Assembly: GCA_001802945.1 (NCBI GenBank)
Contig: MHAK01000040.1
Location: 18,456 to 82,455, forward strand
Origin: Ignavibacteria bacterium RIFCSPLOWO2_12_FULL_56_21
GTDB lineage: Bacteria; Bacteroidota; Ignavibacteria; UBA10030
Length of the DNA: 64,000 nt
Direction: 5' to 3'
Shown: positions 26,858 to 36,644 of the stretch, in pieces
Layout of the letters: each line of letters opens with the position of its first letter
Position numbering within the stretch: position 1 is the first letter of the stretch
Translations under genes and position numbers: made by a program
The notes under the pieces: model-generated
Seen by the model: only the letters and a program-made list of their open reading frames with translations
The model's database searches: none
What the model was told of the DNA's origin: nothing

Positions 26858-28618
26858 ATGAAGCCGCTCCTGCGATTGATCCCATATCTGCTCCGCTACA
26901 AAACAACGCTCATCCTGGGCGTTGGTACGGTTGTTGGCAGCAACCTCTTCACGGTCGTCCAGCCCCTCTTTTTGGGCAAGGCCGTGGACGAATTCAAGCT
27001 CGGCGTTGAAACGCACACATATGTCACTTCCGATCTCCTTGTCTGGGCCGGGCTGATCGTCGGCTTTTCGCTGATCGCCGGCATCTTTACGTTCCTCACG
27101 CGCCAGACCATCATCGTCACCTCGCGCAACATCGAGTACGACCTGCGCAATGACCTCCTCGAACATCTTCAGCGTCTGCCATACTCGTACTTCCAGAACA
27201 CGCCGACCGGCGACTTGATGGCCCATGCCACGAACGATATCGGCGCTGTACGCAACGTCCTGGGACCGGGCATCATGTATCCGTCCGATACGCTCTTGAC
27301 CTGCACGCTTGTCCTGACGCTCATGTTTTTCCAGGACTGGCAGTTGACGTTGTTGTCGCTCATCCCCATGCCGCTCGTTTCCATCGTGGTCTACCGGCTC
27401 GGCAAGGTCATTCACAAGAAGTTCGACGAACGCCAGGAGCAGTTCTCAAAACTGACGACCCGCGCGCAGGAGAATCTCTCCGGGATTCGCGTCGTGAAGT
27501 CGTATGTTCGCGAAGAATATGAGATCGGCCGGTTCGAGAAGCTCAGTTCCGACTACCTGGACAAGAACCTCGTGCTCGCACGCGTACAATCGATCATGTG
27601 GCCCCTGATGTTCGTGCTTGTCGGCCTTTCGTTGGTGATTACGATCTACTTCGGCGGACTCAAAGTGATCGACGGCGCCATGACCATCGGCACGCTGTCG
27701 GCCTTCATCTCGTATCTCGTCATGCTCATATGGCCGATGATCGCCTTCGGCTGGGTGATGAACCTCCTCCAGCAGGGAGCGGCCTCTATGGCACGCCTAT
27801 CGGCGATCTTCGATACGCAGCCCGATATCCGCGACACGGAGGCCACGGACCGATCGGTCACCGCGATCGCCGGACGCGTGGAATTCCGAAACGTCACGTT
27901 CCGCCATCGCGGGTCGGAGCGAACCGTTCTGCAGAATATTGACCTTATCGTCGAGCCAGGCACGACGCTGGCTGTGATCGGCCCGACCGGGGCCGGCAAA
28001 AGCACGCTCGTGAACCTCCTCCCGCGGCTCTATGACGTCACGAGCGGCCAGCTGCTGATCGACGGACTGGACGTGCGGACGATCCCCCTTGATATACTGC
28101 GCACACACATCGGCTACGTACCGCAGGAGACGTTCCTCTTCTCCGACACGATCTCGCAGAATATCCGCTTCGGCGCTTTCAACGCTCCCGAAGAGGAACT
28201 GCTGAAGGCGGCTGATATTTCCCAGATCTCGAAGGATGTCGACGATTTCCCCAATAAATATGGCACGATGGTGGGTGAACGCGGCATTACCCTTTCGGGC
28301 GGACAGAAACAAAGGACGAGCATCGCCCGCGCGGTCATCACCAATCCTTCCATTCTTATTCTCGACGATGCCCTTTCGTCCGTCGACACACACACTGAAG
28401 AAGAGATCCTGCGCCGGATGCGCGTATTCATGAAAGGCCGCACGAGCATCATCATCAGTCATCGCATTTCCACCGTAAAGGATGCCGACATGATCGTCGT
28501 CCTCGAAGACGGCACGATCGTCGAGCGCGGAACGCACGAAGACTTGGTCGCCCTCAACGGACGCTATGCGTCGTTGTATCGCAAGCAACTGCTGGAAAAG
28601 GAACTAGTCGAACTCTGA
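26858..28618 (+). CDS. Heterodimeric ABC exporter subunit with degenerate Walker B Asp
   Basis: A 586-residue half-transporter: six helices (about 15-310) and a nucleotide-binding domain. Walker A GPTGAGKST, Q-loop YVPQETF, signature LSGGQKQR and H-loop IIISHR are canonical, but Walker B reads LILDDALSSVD with Asp where the catalytic Glu should be. The next gene has the normal Glu but a changed signature. This is the pattern of TM287/288- and BmrCD-type exporters with one inactive ATP site. It would pump lipids or drugs outward. Confidence 0.93.
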   Translation: MKPLLRLIPYLLRYKTTLILGVGTVVGSNLFTVVQPLFLGKAVDEFKLGVETHTYVTSDLLVWAGLIVGFSLIAGIFTFLTRQTIIVTSRNIEYDLRNDLLEHLQRLPYSYFQNTPTGDLMAHATNDIGAVRNVLGPGIMYPSDTLLTCTLVLTLMFFQDWQLTLLSLIPMPLVSIVVYRLGKVIHKKFDERQEQFSKLTTRAQENLSGIRVVKSYVREEYEIGRFEKLSSDYLDKNLVLARVQSIMWPLMFVLVGLSLVITIYFGGLKVIDGAMTIGTLSAFISYLVMLIWPMIAFGWVMNLLQQGAASMARLSAIFDTQPDIRDTEATDRSVTAIAGRVEFRNVTFRHRGSERTVLQNIDLIVEPGTTLAVIGPTGAGKSTLVNLLPRLYDVTSGQLLIDGLDVRTIPLDILRTHIGYVPQETFLFSDTISQNIRFGAFNAPEEELLKAADISQISKDVDDFPNKYGTMVGERGITLSGGQKQRTSIARAVITNPSILILDDALSSVDTHTEEEILRRMRVFMKGRTSIIISHRISTVKDADMIVVLEDGTIVERGTHEDLVALNGRYASLYRKQLLEKELVEL

Positions 28619-28631
28619 CAGTTGGGCAATG

Positions 28632-28681
28632 TAGATTTTCGATTGTCGATTTACGATTGACGATTGACGAATTTCGATTGA
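28632..28681. repeat. CGATT(G/T)-type short tandem repeat
   Basis: About six imperfect units (TTCGATTG, TCGATTTA, CGATTGA) in the spacer between the two ABC genes. Non-coding. Confidence 0.65.
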
Positions 28682-28684
28682 CTA

Positions 28685-28720
28685 CCCGCCTGCCTTCACA
28701 GAACTGAAATGGCGGGCAGG
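28685..28720. repeat. CCCGCCTGCC...GGCGGGCAGG palindromic element, copy 2
   Basis: A 36-bp relative of the element at 22143, with the same arms but a different centre (TTCA-cagaac-TGAA). It contains an ATG that falsely extends the next reading frame. Confidence 0.65.
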
Positions 28721-28762
28721 TTCACGATTCACTATTCATCACTACCCGATCTACCCCGTCTA

Positions 28763-30559
28763 ATGCAGGAAGAAGAAGTCCTCGGTAAAGCCTACGATGC
28801 GCGCCTCATGCGGCGTCTTATTCGCTATTTGAGGCCCTATAAACGGCACGTCGCGCTCGGCATTCTCCTGAGCCTCCTCGTTAGCGCCATGGAGGCGATA
28901 CGTCCGTACTTTACGAAACTCGCAGTCGATACGGACATTGCGAACGGGGACAAGAACGGTCTTCTCGTGACAATCCTTCTGTTCCTGATGGTGATGATCG
29001 TTCGCGGACTCCTGCAGTACGTGAACGCCTATCTCACCCAATGGATCGGACAGAAGACGATCTTCGACCTGCGCATGGAGGTCTTCCGGCACATTCAGTC
29101 GCGATCGATGCGGTTCTTCGACAGAAATCCCATCGGACGGCTCATCACTCGGGTAACGAACGATGTTGAGGTCTTGAACGACATGTTCTCGTCGGGGATC
29201 GTCATGGTCTTCTCCGATGTCTTCACGATCATCGGCATATTCTATTTCATGTTTGCCATGAACGCCGAACTGGCGTTGGTGACATTGAGCGTGCTTCCGT
29301 TCCTGTTCTGGGGAACGTTTCTGTTCCGCAAGAAGGCCCGCGAGGCGTATCGCGACGTCCGCCTGCAGATCGCCCGCATCAACACGTTCATGCAGGAACA
29401 CATCACCGGCATGCTCGTCGACCAGATTTTCCGGCGTGAACGGCGTTCGTACGGGCAATTCACGGAGATCAATGCCGCCCACCGCGACGCGAACATCCGG
29501 TCGATTTTCTACTACGCGCTCTTTTATCCGGCCGTCGATCTCATCGGCGCAGTATCGATCGGCCTCATCATTTGGTATGCCGGGGCGAACGCACTCGAAG
29601 GAACCGTTACGATCGGCACGGTCATGGCGTTCGTGCAGTTCAACGAGATGTTCTGGCGCCCCATCCGCGACCTGTCGGAAAAATACAACATTCTGCAGAC
29701 GGCCATGGCATCGTCCGAACGGTTGTTTCAACTGTTGGACGACACGACTACCATTGCGGTCGCCGAGCATCCCGTACCGCTCGACAGCGTGCAAGGGAAA
29801 GTCGAATTCCGGAATGTCTGGTTCTCGTATACACCGGCCACAGACGGGACGCAAAGTCCGGAATGGGTCCTCAAGGATGTCTCTTTTTCCATCCAACCCG
29901 GACAGACGATCGCCATCGTCGGCCATACAGGGGCGGGCAAGACATCGATCATCAGCCTGCTCAGCCGGTTCTATGACATTCAGAAGGGAGAGATTCTCGT
30001 CGACGGCATTGACATCCGGCGCCTCCGCCCCGCAGACCTGCGACGTCATCTCGCCGTGGTCTTGCAGGATGTGTTCCTGTTCTCGGGGACGATCCACGAC
30101 AACATCGACCTCGGCAACGAGGACATACCGGCCGACCGCGTCAAAGCCGCCGCCAGAATCGTCGGCGCACAGCGTTTCATCGATCAGTTGCCCGCGGGTT
30201 TCGACGCCGAGGTGAAGGAACGGGGGGCCACGTTATCCGTGGGCCAAAAGCAGCTCCTCTCCTTCGCGCGTGCCCTTGCGTATAACCCGCGCATTCTCGT
30301 GCTCGACGAGGCCACGTCGAGCGTCGATACGGAGACTGAGTTCCTCATCCAGGCCGCCATTCGCAAACTCTTGACGCACCGCACTTCAATCGTCATTGCC
30401 CACCGGCTTTCCACGATCCAAACCGCGGACCGGATTCTCGTCCTGCACAAAGGCGAGGTCCGCGAAACGGGAACGCATGCCGAGCTCCTGGCGCTGAACG
30501 GCATCTACCGGCGCCTCTACGAGCTTCAATATCGCCACCAGGAACAAGCCGCTCAATAA
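28763..30559 (+). CDS. Heterodimeric ABC exporter subunit with canonical Walker B
   Basis: A 598-residue half-transporter, partner of the preceding gene. Six helices are followed by the NBD: Walker A GHTGAGKTS, Q-loop VLQDVFLF, Walker B LVLDEATSSVD with the catalytic Glu, and H-loop IVIAHR. The signature is LSVGQKQ rather than LSGGQ, so it completes the degenerate site, while the working site pairs this Walker B with the partner's LSGGQ. The start at 28763 (MQEEEVLGKAYD) is chosen because the family begins there and the upstream ATG lies in a repeat. Confidence 0.92.
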   Translation: MQEEEVLGKAYDARLMRRLIRYLRPYKRHVALGILLSLLVSAMEAIRPYFTKLAVDTDIANGDKNGLLVTILLFLMVMIVRGLLQYVNAYLTQWIGQKTIFDLRMEVFRHIQSRSMRFFDRNPIGRLITRVTNDVEVLNDMFSSGIVMVFSDVFTIIGIFYFMFAMNAELALVTLSVLPFLFWGTFLFRKKAREAYRDVRLQIARINTFMQEHITGMLVDQIFRRERRSYGQFTEINAAHRDANIRSIFYYALFYPAVDLIGAVSIGLIIWYAGANALEGTVTIGTVMAFVQFNEMFWRPIRDLSEKYNILQTAMASSERLFQLLDDTTTIAVAEHPVPLDSVQGKVEFRNVWFSYTPATDGTQSPEWVLKDVSFSIQPGQTIAIVGHTGAGKTSIISLLSRFYDIQKGEILVDGIDIRRLRPADLRRHLAVVLQDVFLFSGTIHDNIDLGNEDIPADRVKAAARIVGAQRFIDQLPAGFDAEVKERGATLSVGQKQLLSFARALAYNPRILVLDEATSSVDTETEFLIQAAIRKLLTHRTSIVIAHRLSTIQTADRILVLHKGEVRETGTHAELLALNGIYRRLYELQYRHQEQAAQ

Positions 30560-30731
30560 CGGACCGACGGAACCTCGGTCTCTTTGCGTTCGTTGCCCCA
30601 TCACCTGATCCGTCCATAGTTCCTGCAACGACCTCAAAGGCTCTGCCCGGCGGCTGGCAACTCGGCTCCAGGAATCGTATTTTCCTTCCAATCAGTTCCA
30701 CACATTCTGACCCGCATTCCGCCGAAAGTCC

Positions 30732-31769
30732 ATGGCCTTTCAGCAAAAAGTCGTTACGATCGAACGACACATTACCGAAGAAGAGCGCAATCACCCGGGA
30801 GCAACGGGGGACTTTTCGTCCGTTCTGAGGGACCTGACGCTCGCCATCAAGGTCATCTGGCGCGAAGTGAGCAAAGCCGGACTTGTCAACATTCTTGGCC
30901 TTGTCGGCAAAGAAAATGTCCACGGTGAGCAGGTCAAAAAGCTCGACGTCTTCGCAGACGAAAAGATCTACCAAGCCATGGACCACGGAGGCCACCTCTG
31001 CGTCATGGCGTCCGAAGAAAATGAGGACATCCTCCACATCCCCGACAAATATCCCACGGGGAAATACGTGCTGCTCTATGACCCTCTTGACGGTTCATCA
31101 AACATCGATGCCAATGTCAACATCGGAACAATTTTTTCCATCTATCGTCGCGTAACGCCGTCGGGAAAAGGGACGATGCTCGATTGTCTTCAACCTGGTT
31201 ACAAACAGGTGGCCGCGGGGTACGTGGTCTACGGTTCGTCGACAATGTTCGTTTACACGACGGGGGACGGCGTGCATGGGTTCACGCTCGACCCGAGCAT
31301 CGGTGAATTTCTTCTTTCACACGAGAACATCCGCATTCCAAGACGGGGAAAGATCTACAGCGTGAATGAGGGAAATTATCGCTGGTGGCATGACGGCATG
31401 AAACAATACGTGAAATATCTGCAGGAAGAAGACGAAGCGACGTCACGTCCGTATTCCGGCAGATACATCGGGTCGATGGTCGCAGACATTCACCGAACGC
31501 TCCTGTACGGCGGCATTTTCATGTATCCGGGGGATAAGAAGCATCTGGACGGCAAACTTCGCCTGATGTACGAAGCGAATCCAATGTCGTTCATCATGGA
31601 GCAAGCCGGCGGCCGCGCTTCGAATGGCGTGGAACGAATGATGGACGTCCAGCCGCAGTCGCTCCATCAGCGGACTCCCTTCTTCATCGGGAGTGAAGAG
31701 GATGTGGCGGAATGCGAGGAATTTTTACAGGGAAAACGGTTGGTTTCGGGAACGGCTCAGCGTGAATGA
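30732..31769 (+). CDS. fbp: Class I fructose-1,6-bisphosphatase
   Basis: A 345-residue gluconeogenic phosphatase. The metal/substrate motif [11 protein letters not shown] and the earlier metal-binding region around MASEEN are normal, as are [23 protein letters not shown] and [17 protein letters not shown]. The length is typical. The 170 bp upstream contain no gene. A DnaQ-like gene starts within its last codons, so the two are likely co-transcribed. Confidence 0.96.
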   Translation: MAFQQKVVTIERHITEEERNHPGATGDFSSVLRDLTLAIKVIWREVSKAGLVNILGLVGKENVHGEQVKKLDVFADEKIYQAMDHGGHLCVMASEENEDILHIPDKYPTGKYVLLYDPLDGSSNIDANVNIGTIFSIYRRVTPSGKGTMLDCLQPGYKQVAAGYVVYGSSTMFVYTTGDGVHGFTLDPSIGEFLLSHENIRIPRRGKIYSVNEGNYRWWHDGMKQYVKYLQEEDEATSRPYSGRYIGSMVADIHRTLLYGGIFMYPGDKKHLDGKLRLMYEANPMSFIMEQAGGRASNGVERMMDVQPQSLHQRTPFFIGSEEDVAECEEFLQGKRLVSGTAQRE

Positions 31770-32355
31770 TATTCCCCTCAACGAAGTACCGTTTGTCGTG
31801 GTCGACGTTGAAACGACCGGCATGAGCGCATCCGAGGACAGGATCACCGAAGTTGCGATGATGAGAGTTCAGAATGGCGTGTTGGTAGACGAGTTCTCGA
31901 CGCTTGTCAATCCGCTTGTCTCCATTCCCGCGTCGATCACGCATCTCACGGGTATCGACAATGTGATGGTTCAAGATGCACCGACAGCCCGCGAAGTGGC
32001 GCCGTACGTCCGCGAATTTCTCGGTGCTGGAGTATTTACGGCGCACAATGCGGCGTTCGACTGGGGATTCATTACGCACACGATGATACGAGAGACGGGA
32101 CTCGACCTGCAAAATCCCGTGTTGTGCACGGTCAAACTCAGCCGCAGGATCCTCCCCCAGCTACCGAGCAAGTCTCTCGGACCAGTTGCGAAATTCCTCG
32201 ACATCCGAATACCCGAGCGACACCGTGCATCGGGCGACGCGTATGCCACCGCCCTCGTGCTCGTGAAGTTCTTGTCGTTCGTTCGACGCCGTCACAACGT
32301 GCAGACCCTTGGAGAATTGCTCCAGTTCCAGAACGGAACGACTGCTCCCGCGTGA
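31762..32355 (+). CDS. DEDDh 3'-5' exonuclease (DnaQ-like)
   Basis: A 197-residue exonuclease domain related to DNA polymerase III epsilon. Exo I is [10 protein letters not shown] (D-x-E), Exo II is [10 protein letters not shown], Exo III is [10 protein letters not shown] (H and D). GTG at 31762 is chosen; this overlaps fbp by 8 bp, while the longer frame overlaps 77 bp and would start with an unlikely segment. Without a polymerase domain it may proofread or degrade ssDNA/RNA. It converges with thrC with no gap. Confidence 0.85.
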   Translation: MNDIPLNEVPFVVVDVETTGMSASEDRITEVAMMRVQNGVLVDEFSTLVNPLVSIPASITHLTGIDNVMVQDAPTAREVAPYVREFLGAGVFTAHNAAFDWGFITHTMIRETGLDLQNPVLCTVKLSRRILPQLPSKSLGPVAKFLDIRIPERHRASGDAYATALVLVKFLSFVRRRHNVQTLGELLQFQNGTTAPA

Positions 32356-33531
32356 TCACGAAGCAAAGCCAGGGTACTTTGCCGCAGCGGCCGTATTCCA
32401 CAGCAGAACCGCCGCATCCCGTTTCACAAAACCCGCCTTGGTTGCCTGCTCCAGTGCGACGACGGTCGTTGCCCCTTCCGGACAAAAGAAGAATCCCTCT
32501 TGTTTTCCCACTTTTCGGACCGCTTCGGCCGCTCGTTCATCCGTCACTGCAAACGCAGAACCGCCGCTTTCTCTGATCGTCCTGAGAATGAGATAGTCGG
32601 CGAACGCTTTCGGCACGCGCAAACCCGAGGCTTTTGTGTGCGCATGTTCCCAGAACTCTGATTCCGATTTCCCTTCAGCGAATGCTTTCACGATCGGTGC
32701 GCACCCGGCGGCCTGTGAGGAGATCATCTTCGGCCGTGCAGGACCGATCCACCCCAGTCCTTCCATTTCACCGAATGCCTTCCACATCCCGATCAATCCT
32801 GTCCCTCCACCGGTCGGATAAATGATCACGTCAGGAAGATTCCAAGAGAATTGTTCGGCCAGCTCATACCCCATCGTCTTCTTTCCTTCGAGTCGATACG
32901 GTTCTTTGAGGGTCGAAACGTCGAACCAGTCGGAATGTTCCTTCTTCAGCTTCTGGATCTCATTCGCCGCATCGCTGATCGTGCCGTCGACCTGACGAAC
33001 ATCCGCGCCGTAGATGCGACACTCCTCGATGTTTGCGGCGGGAGTGTCCTTCGGAACGACTATGGTACAACCCATCCCGGCGCGCGCAGCGTATGCCGCG
33101 CAAGCTCCAGCGGCATTGCCGGCGGACGGGAGACACACGTGCCGAACGCCAAGTTCATGTGCTCGCGTGACGGCGAGTGCAAGTCCTCGCGCCTTGAACG
33201 ACCCGGTCGGCATCATCGCTTCATCTTTGACCCAAACCGGTCCGGTACCGAATTTTCGTTCGAGCGATGTCAAACGAAGTATCGGCGTCATACGCTCGCC
33301 CAGGGAGACGATGGACGAAGGCGACCTCAGAGGCAGCATCGGCAAGTACTTCCAGAACGAATCGCCGCCCGAAGCGACCTCCTCGCGCCGGAGACCAGAA
33401 CGTGCCGACGCGATGTCATACGAAGCCAAGAGCGCTTTGCCGCAAGTTTTGCAGACAGCAAGCAATTCCGAACCGCTGTGCTGAGTGCCACAAACGCTGC
33501 ACTCTAGGTGCTTGAAATACGAGCGATACAT
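32356..33531 (-). CDS. thrC: Threonine synthase
   Basis: A 391-residue PLP enzyme that converts O-phosphohomoserine to threonine. The PLP lysine lies in TGSFKARGL, the glycine-rich phosphate loop is YPTGGGTGL, and SAGNAAGACAAYAARAG binds the substrate. The N-terminus has two C-x2-C pairs (C-S-V-C, C-K-T-C), a zinc ribbon found in archaeal-type threonine synthases. No other thr genes are nearby. The last codon directly abuts the exonuclease stop on the other strand. Confidence 0.93.
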   Translation of the reverse strand: MYRSYFKHLECSVCGTQHSGSELLAVCKTCGKALLASYDIASARSGLRREEVASGGDSFWKYLPMLPLRSPSSIVSLGERMTPILRLTSLERKFGTGPVWVKDEAMMPTGSFKARGLALAVTRAHELGVRHVCLPSAGNAAGACAAYAARAGMGCTIVVPKDTPAANIEECRIYGADVRQVDGTISDAANEIQKLKKEHSDWFDVSTLKEPYRLEGKKTMGYELAEQFSWNLPDVIIYPTGGGTGLIGMWKAFGEMEGLGWIGPARPKMISSQAAGCAPIVKAFAEGKSESEFWEHAHTKASGLRVPKAFADYLILRTIRESGGSAFAVTDERAAEAVRKVGKQEGFFFCPEGATTVVALEQATKAGFVKRDAAVLLWNTAAAAKYPGFAS

Positions 33532-33635
33532 GTCGGGTAGTCGTCAGTGAATGAAGTACTTGTCGTGTTGCAACTCGAAACCTGTCTCTTTATATTCAGC
33601 GAGCCGCTCGGACATTTAGAAAGAGGAAGAATTTC

Positions 33636-34796
33636 ATGGAAAAACAGATCCGTTCGTATTTCCTGTTCGTACTCATGCTCGCTTGCATTTCCGTCAGCCG
33701 TGCACTGCCGAAATTCGCCAGCAGAACCGGCGCGAAATGCCAATCATGCCATGTTAATCCCACCGGTAAGGGCATGCGGTCGGAATTCGGGAGAAACTAC
33801 GGCATGGAGGACCTGGCCATGCCGACGTGGAGAGAGGCAACCGACTTCGAAGAATTTTCGGTTGGGATCACGCCGAATATCGATGTCGGCATGGACATGA
33901 GAACGCTCCTTTTTTTCAACGAGCAGAAGGGAACCTCTAGTTTCTTCCAGATGCAGGGAGATCTGTATTTCGACATCCGCTTGAACAAAAAGGTCCGGCT
34001 GTATCTTGACAAAGGCCTTTACAACGGGTTCGAAGCATTTGCCCTCGCCAAGGTGCTCCCGTACGATGGCTACGTCAAGGTCGGAAAATTCATGCCTGCC
34101 TACGGAACACGCACGGACGACCATAACGCCTTCATTCGCGGTGGTCCGTACGGCGGCGGACCTTTTGTCGCACAATTTGCGCCGCTGAGCGTCGCGGGCT
34201 ATCCAACGGGACTTCGATTCGGCGAACGATCGGAGGATACCGGTCTGGAACTCGGGTTCGCACCGGGAGCGTTCACATTGAACGTCGGAATGTTCAACGG
34301 AACTCCAGGTGCCGGTCTAACCGGAGTAACTGCAACCCGCAACAAAGCCGTCGTCGTTCGAGGTGATGCAACCGTGAAATTCTCATCGACGAACGTTACC
34401 GTCGGTGGATCGGTCTACTACGCGCCCTCAGCGACGGACAAACATACTTATACCGGCGCATTCGGAGCGATTTCCTTCCTCGAATCGTATTCGCTGACGA
34501 GCGAGGTCGATCTGGTCAAGGTGGAAGACAATGCGTCCGGAAAAGCGACCAACGGCATGATCGTGTGGAACGAAATCAATGCGGTGGTCACGCAAGGAAT
34601 TGATATAAAAATCGGCTACGAGTTCTACGACCCCGACCTCGATATCACCAACGGCAGTTTCACTCGAGCCTTGGTCGGTGCAGAGATCTTTCTCCTCAGC
34701 GGCGTGGAGTTTCGTCCGCTCTATCGCATCAACCTCGAAGAACCGACGGACGTTTCCAACAACGAGTTCCAGGCCATGCTGCACCTGTACTTCTAA
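33636..34796 (+). CDS. Outer-membrane porin with N-terminal haem c motif (porin-cytochrome)
   Basis: A 386-residue protein. A signal peptide (1-23) is followed by C35-Q-S-C38-H39, a complete haem c motif, in the context FASRTGAKCQSCHVNPTGKG. From about 60 to the end there are amphipathic beta strands ending in L-H-L-Y-F, an outer-membrane barrel. So one haem may sit at the periplasmic mouth of a barrel. A monohaem cytochrome gene follows 15 bp later. This suggests electron transfer across the outer membrane or haem-dependent channel regulation; neither is proven. An SD (AGAGGAAG) precedes the ATG. Confidence 0.85.
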   Translation: MEKQIRSYFLFVLMLACISVSRALPKFASRTGAKCQSCHVNPTGKGMRSEFGRNYGMEDLAMPTWREATDFEEFSVGITPNIDVGMDMRTLLFFNEQKGTSSFFQMQGDLYFDIRLNKKVRLYLDKGLYNGFEAFALAKVLPYDGYVKVGKFMPAYGTRTDDHNAFIRGGPYGGGPFVAQFAPLSVAGYPTGLRFGERSEDTGLELGFAPGAFTLNVGMFNGTPGAGLTGVTATRNKAVVVRGDATVKFSSTNVTVGGSVYYAPSATDKHTYTGAFGAISFLESYSLTSEVDLVKVEDNASGKATNGMIVWNEINAVVTQGIDIKIGYEFYDPDLDITNGSFTRALVGAEIFLLSGVEFRPLYRINLEEPTDVSNNEFQAMLHLYF

Positions 34797-34811
34797 CGCG
34801 GAGTCCATCGC

Positions 34812-35189
34812 ATGATCCATACGAAAATCCTGCTCGTCGCCTCAGCAATGATTATGGCCGTCGGGACAACATCGGCCCAGGAAAAGCCCTCAGGAAAACT
34901 GACATACATCCAGGACGTCGGCCCGATCGTCAAAAAATACTGCCTCCCCTGTCACCTGGCAGAAAATGAGAATCCGAGCGGGCTTGCGCTTGACAACTTT
35001 GAAACGCTGATGAAGGGGGGCGAGCACGGGAACACTGTCGTACCCGGCAAACCCAACGAAAGCAACCTGTATCTCAAACTTCTCCCCAATCCCCCGTTCG
35101 GGAAACAAATGGCGCGGAACCGCCGACGGCTCACCGAAGAAGAAGTGAAGACCATTTTCAATTGGATCGAGCAAGGAGCAAAGAAGTAA
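34812..35189 (+). CDS. Monohaem c-type cytochrome
   Basis: A 125-residue exported protein. A signal peptide ends near T-S-A-Q. The haem motif is C-L-P-C-H (about 38-42), with a likely axial Met in FGKQMARNRRRLTEEEVKTIFNWIEQGAK, a typical class I cytochrome c C-terminus. The sequence GLALDNFETLMKGGEHG resembles the PSCyt1-type cytochromes of Planctomycetes. It is co-transcribed with the haem-carrying porin and may be its periplasmic electron partner. Confidence 0.88.
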   Translation: MIHTKILLVASAMIMAVGTTSAQEKPSGKLTYIQDVGPIVKKYCLPCHLAENENPSGLALDNFETLMKGGEHGNTVVPGKPNESNLYLKLLPNPPFGKQMARNRRRLTEEEVKTIFNWIEQGAKK

Positions 35190-35198
35190 GCTCCTCTT

Positions 35199-36638
35199 TT
35201 ATTCGACCTTTTCCACCTTTATCGTGTTCGTCGTCCCTCTGCTCATCAGGGGAATACCGGCCGTGAAGACCACGTAATCGCCTTCGTGGACGAATTCCGA
35301 TCCTTTGAGCTCTTTCTTGATCTTGCTGAACGATGTGTCTGTGTCGCTGACAATCCCCTTCACGAGCATCCCCCGCACACCCCAAACGAGATTGAGCCGG
35401 CGCAGGACCTCTTCCTGGTCTGTTACGGCCACAATGCGCGAAACCGGGCGATACTTGCTGATCGCCCGAGCTGTTGCACCGGAGTGCGTAATAGCAATGA
35501 TCGCCCGGGCCTGAACTTCCCTTCCAAGGACGCACGCAGCACGGGCGATGGCATCGAAAACCCGTTGATTGGTGTCGCTTGTCATGACAAGGGTCTCCGC
35601 CCTGTCCCGCGCGTTTGCTTCGGATCGGCGAATGATTTGATCCATTGTTCGCACCGCCTCCACGGGATACCTGCCCACCGAGGTTTCACCGCTCAGCATG
35701 ACGGCATCCGCGCCGTCCAACACCGCATTCGCCACGTCATTCGCTTCCGCCCGCGTCGGTCGGGGCTGTTCGATCATCGACTCCAGCATCTGCGTCGCAA
35801 TGATCACGGGGACGCCCGTGGCGTTGCATCGCCGGACGATGTGCTTTTGTATGATCGGTACTTCTTCAGGGGCGAGCTCCACTCCCAGATCTCCCCGAGC
35901 GACCATGATGACGTCGGCGACTTTGAGGATATCTTCGAAGTGTTCGACCGCTTCTGCGCGTTCTACTTTGGCAACGATTGGAATAGACCGCGATCCCTTC
36001 TTCGCGATCAGGTCGCGGAGCATGAGAAGATCGTCCGCCGTCCGGACAAAAGAGAGAGCAATGTAGTCGATCCCGTTCTTCAAGCCGAATTCCAAGTCTT
36101 CGAGGTCCTTTTCAGTAAGGGAAGGAGCGCTGACGCGGACGCCCGGAAGATTCATCCCCTTTTTGTCATGAAGGACCCCGCCGTTTACCGTGAAGCAAAC
36201 AACATTCGTAGCGTCAGAACTCTCCACCCGAAATTTCATTTTCCCGTCATCGACGAGGATAGTATCACCTTTGCGCACGTCGCGGGGAAGTGACTTATAT
36301 GTCGTCGATACCTTCGTGGCCGTCCCTTCGATCTCGTCGATCGTGAACGTGAATCGCTGACCCTCCTTGATTTCCACCGCACCTCCCGCAACCGTACCCG
36401 TCCGGATCTTCGGTCCGCTGAGATCCTGTAAAACAGCGATCGGTTCGCCGCGCTTAAGCGCTGCTTCCCGGATGCGCTCGATCCAGGACCTGTGTTCCTG
36501 ACGTGAACCGTGGGAGAAATTCAGCCGGGCAACGTCCATGCCTGCGTCGATCAGCTCGCAGAGCCGGTCGACGGAATTCGTCGACGGTCCGATTGTGCAA
36601 ATGATCTTCGTATTACCGATGGTTTCAAATCGTGACAT
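35199..36638 (-). CDS. pyk: Pyruvate kinase
   Basis: A 479-residue glycolytic enzyme (phosphoenolpyruvate + ADP to pyruvate + ATP). It has the N-terminal TKIICTIGPSTNS, the active-site Lys/metal region VAKVERAEAVE and MVARGDLGVELAPEEVP, and MLSGETSVGRYPVEAV. The C-terminal regulatory domain is complete, so allosteric control by phosphosugars is likely. It ends 10 bp from the convergent cytochrome gene and starts 6 bp after the sirtuin stop. Confidence 0.97.
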   Translation of the reverse strand: MSRFETIGNTKIICTIGPSTNSVDRLCELIDAGMDVARLNFSHGSRQEHRSWIERIREAALKRGEPIAVLQDLSGPKIRTGTVAGGAVEIKEGQRFTFTIDEIEGTATKVSTTYKSLPRDVRKGDTILVDDGKMKFRVESSDATNVVCFTVNGGVLHDKKGMNLPGVRVSAPSLTEKDLEDLEFGLKNGIDYIALSFVRTADDLLMLRDLIAKKGSRSIPIVAKVERAEAVEHFEDILKVADVIMVARGDLGVELAPEEVPIIQKHIVRRCNATGVPVIIATQMLESMIEQPRPTRAEANDVANAVLDGADAVMLSGETSVGRYPVEAVRTMDQIIRRSEANARDRAETLVMTSDTNQRVFDAIARAACVLGREVQARAIIAITHSGATARAISKYRPVSRIVAVTDQEEVLRRLNLVWGVRGMLVKGIVSDTDTSFSKIKKELKGSEFVHEGDYVVFTAGIPLMSRGTTNTIKVEKVE

Positions 36639-36644
36639 AACGCC

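Noticed and set aside
28709..28762. Upstream start of the second ABC exporter subunit
   Set aside because: That ATG lies inside a dispersed palindromic repeat; family similarity begins at the ATG at 28763.
28760..30097. Minus-strand ORF of 445 codons opposite the second ABC exporter gene
   Set aside because: A shadow of a clearly coding gene; the product is rich in His, Asp, Glu and Arg as expected of reverse-complemented codons.
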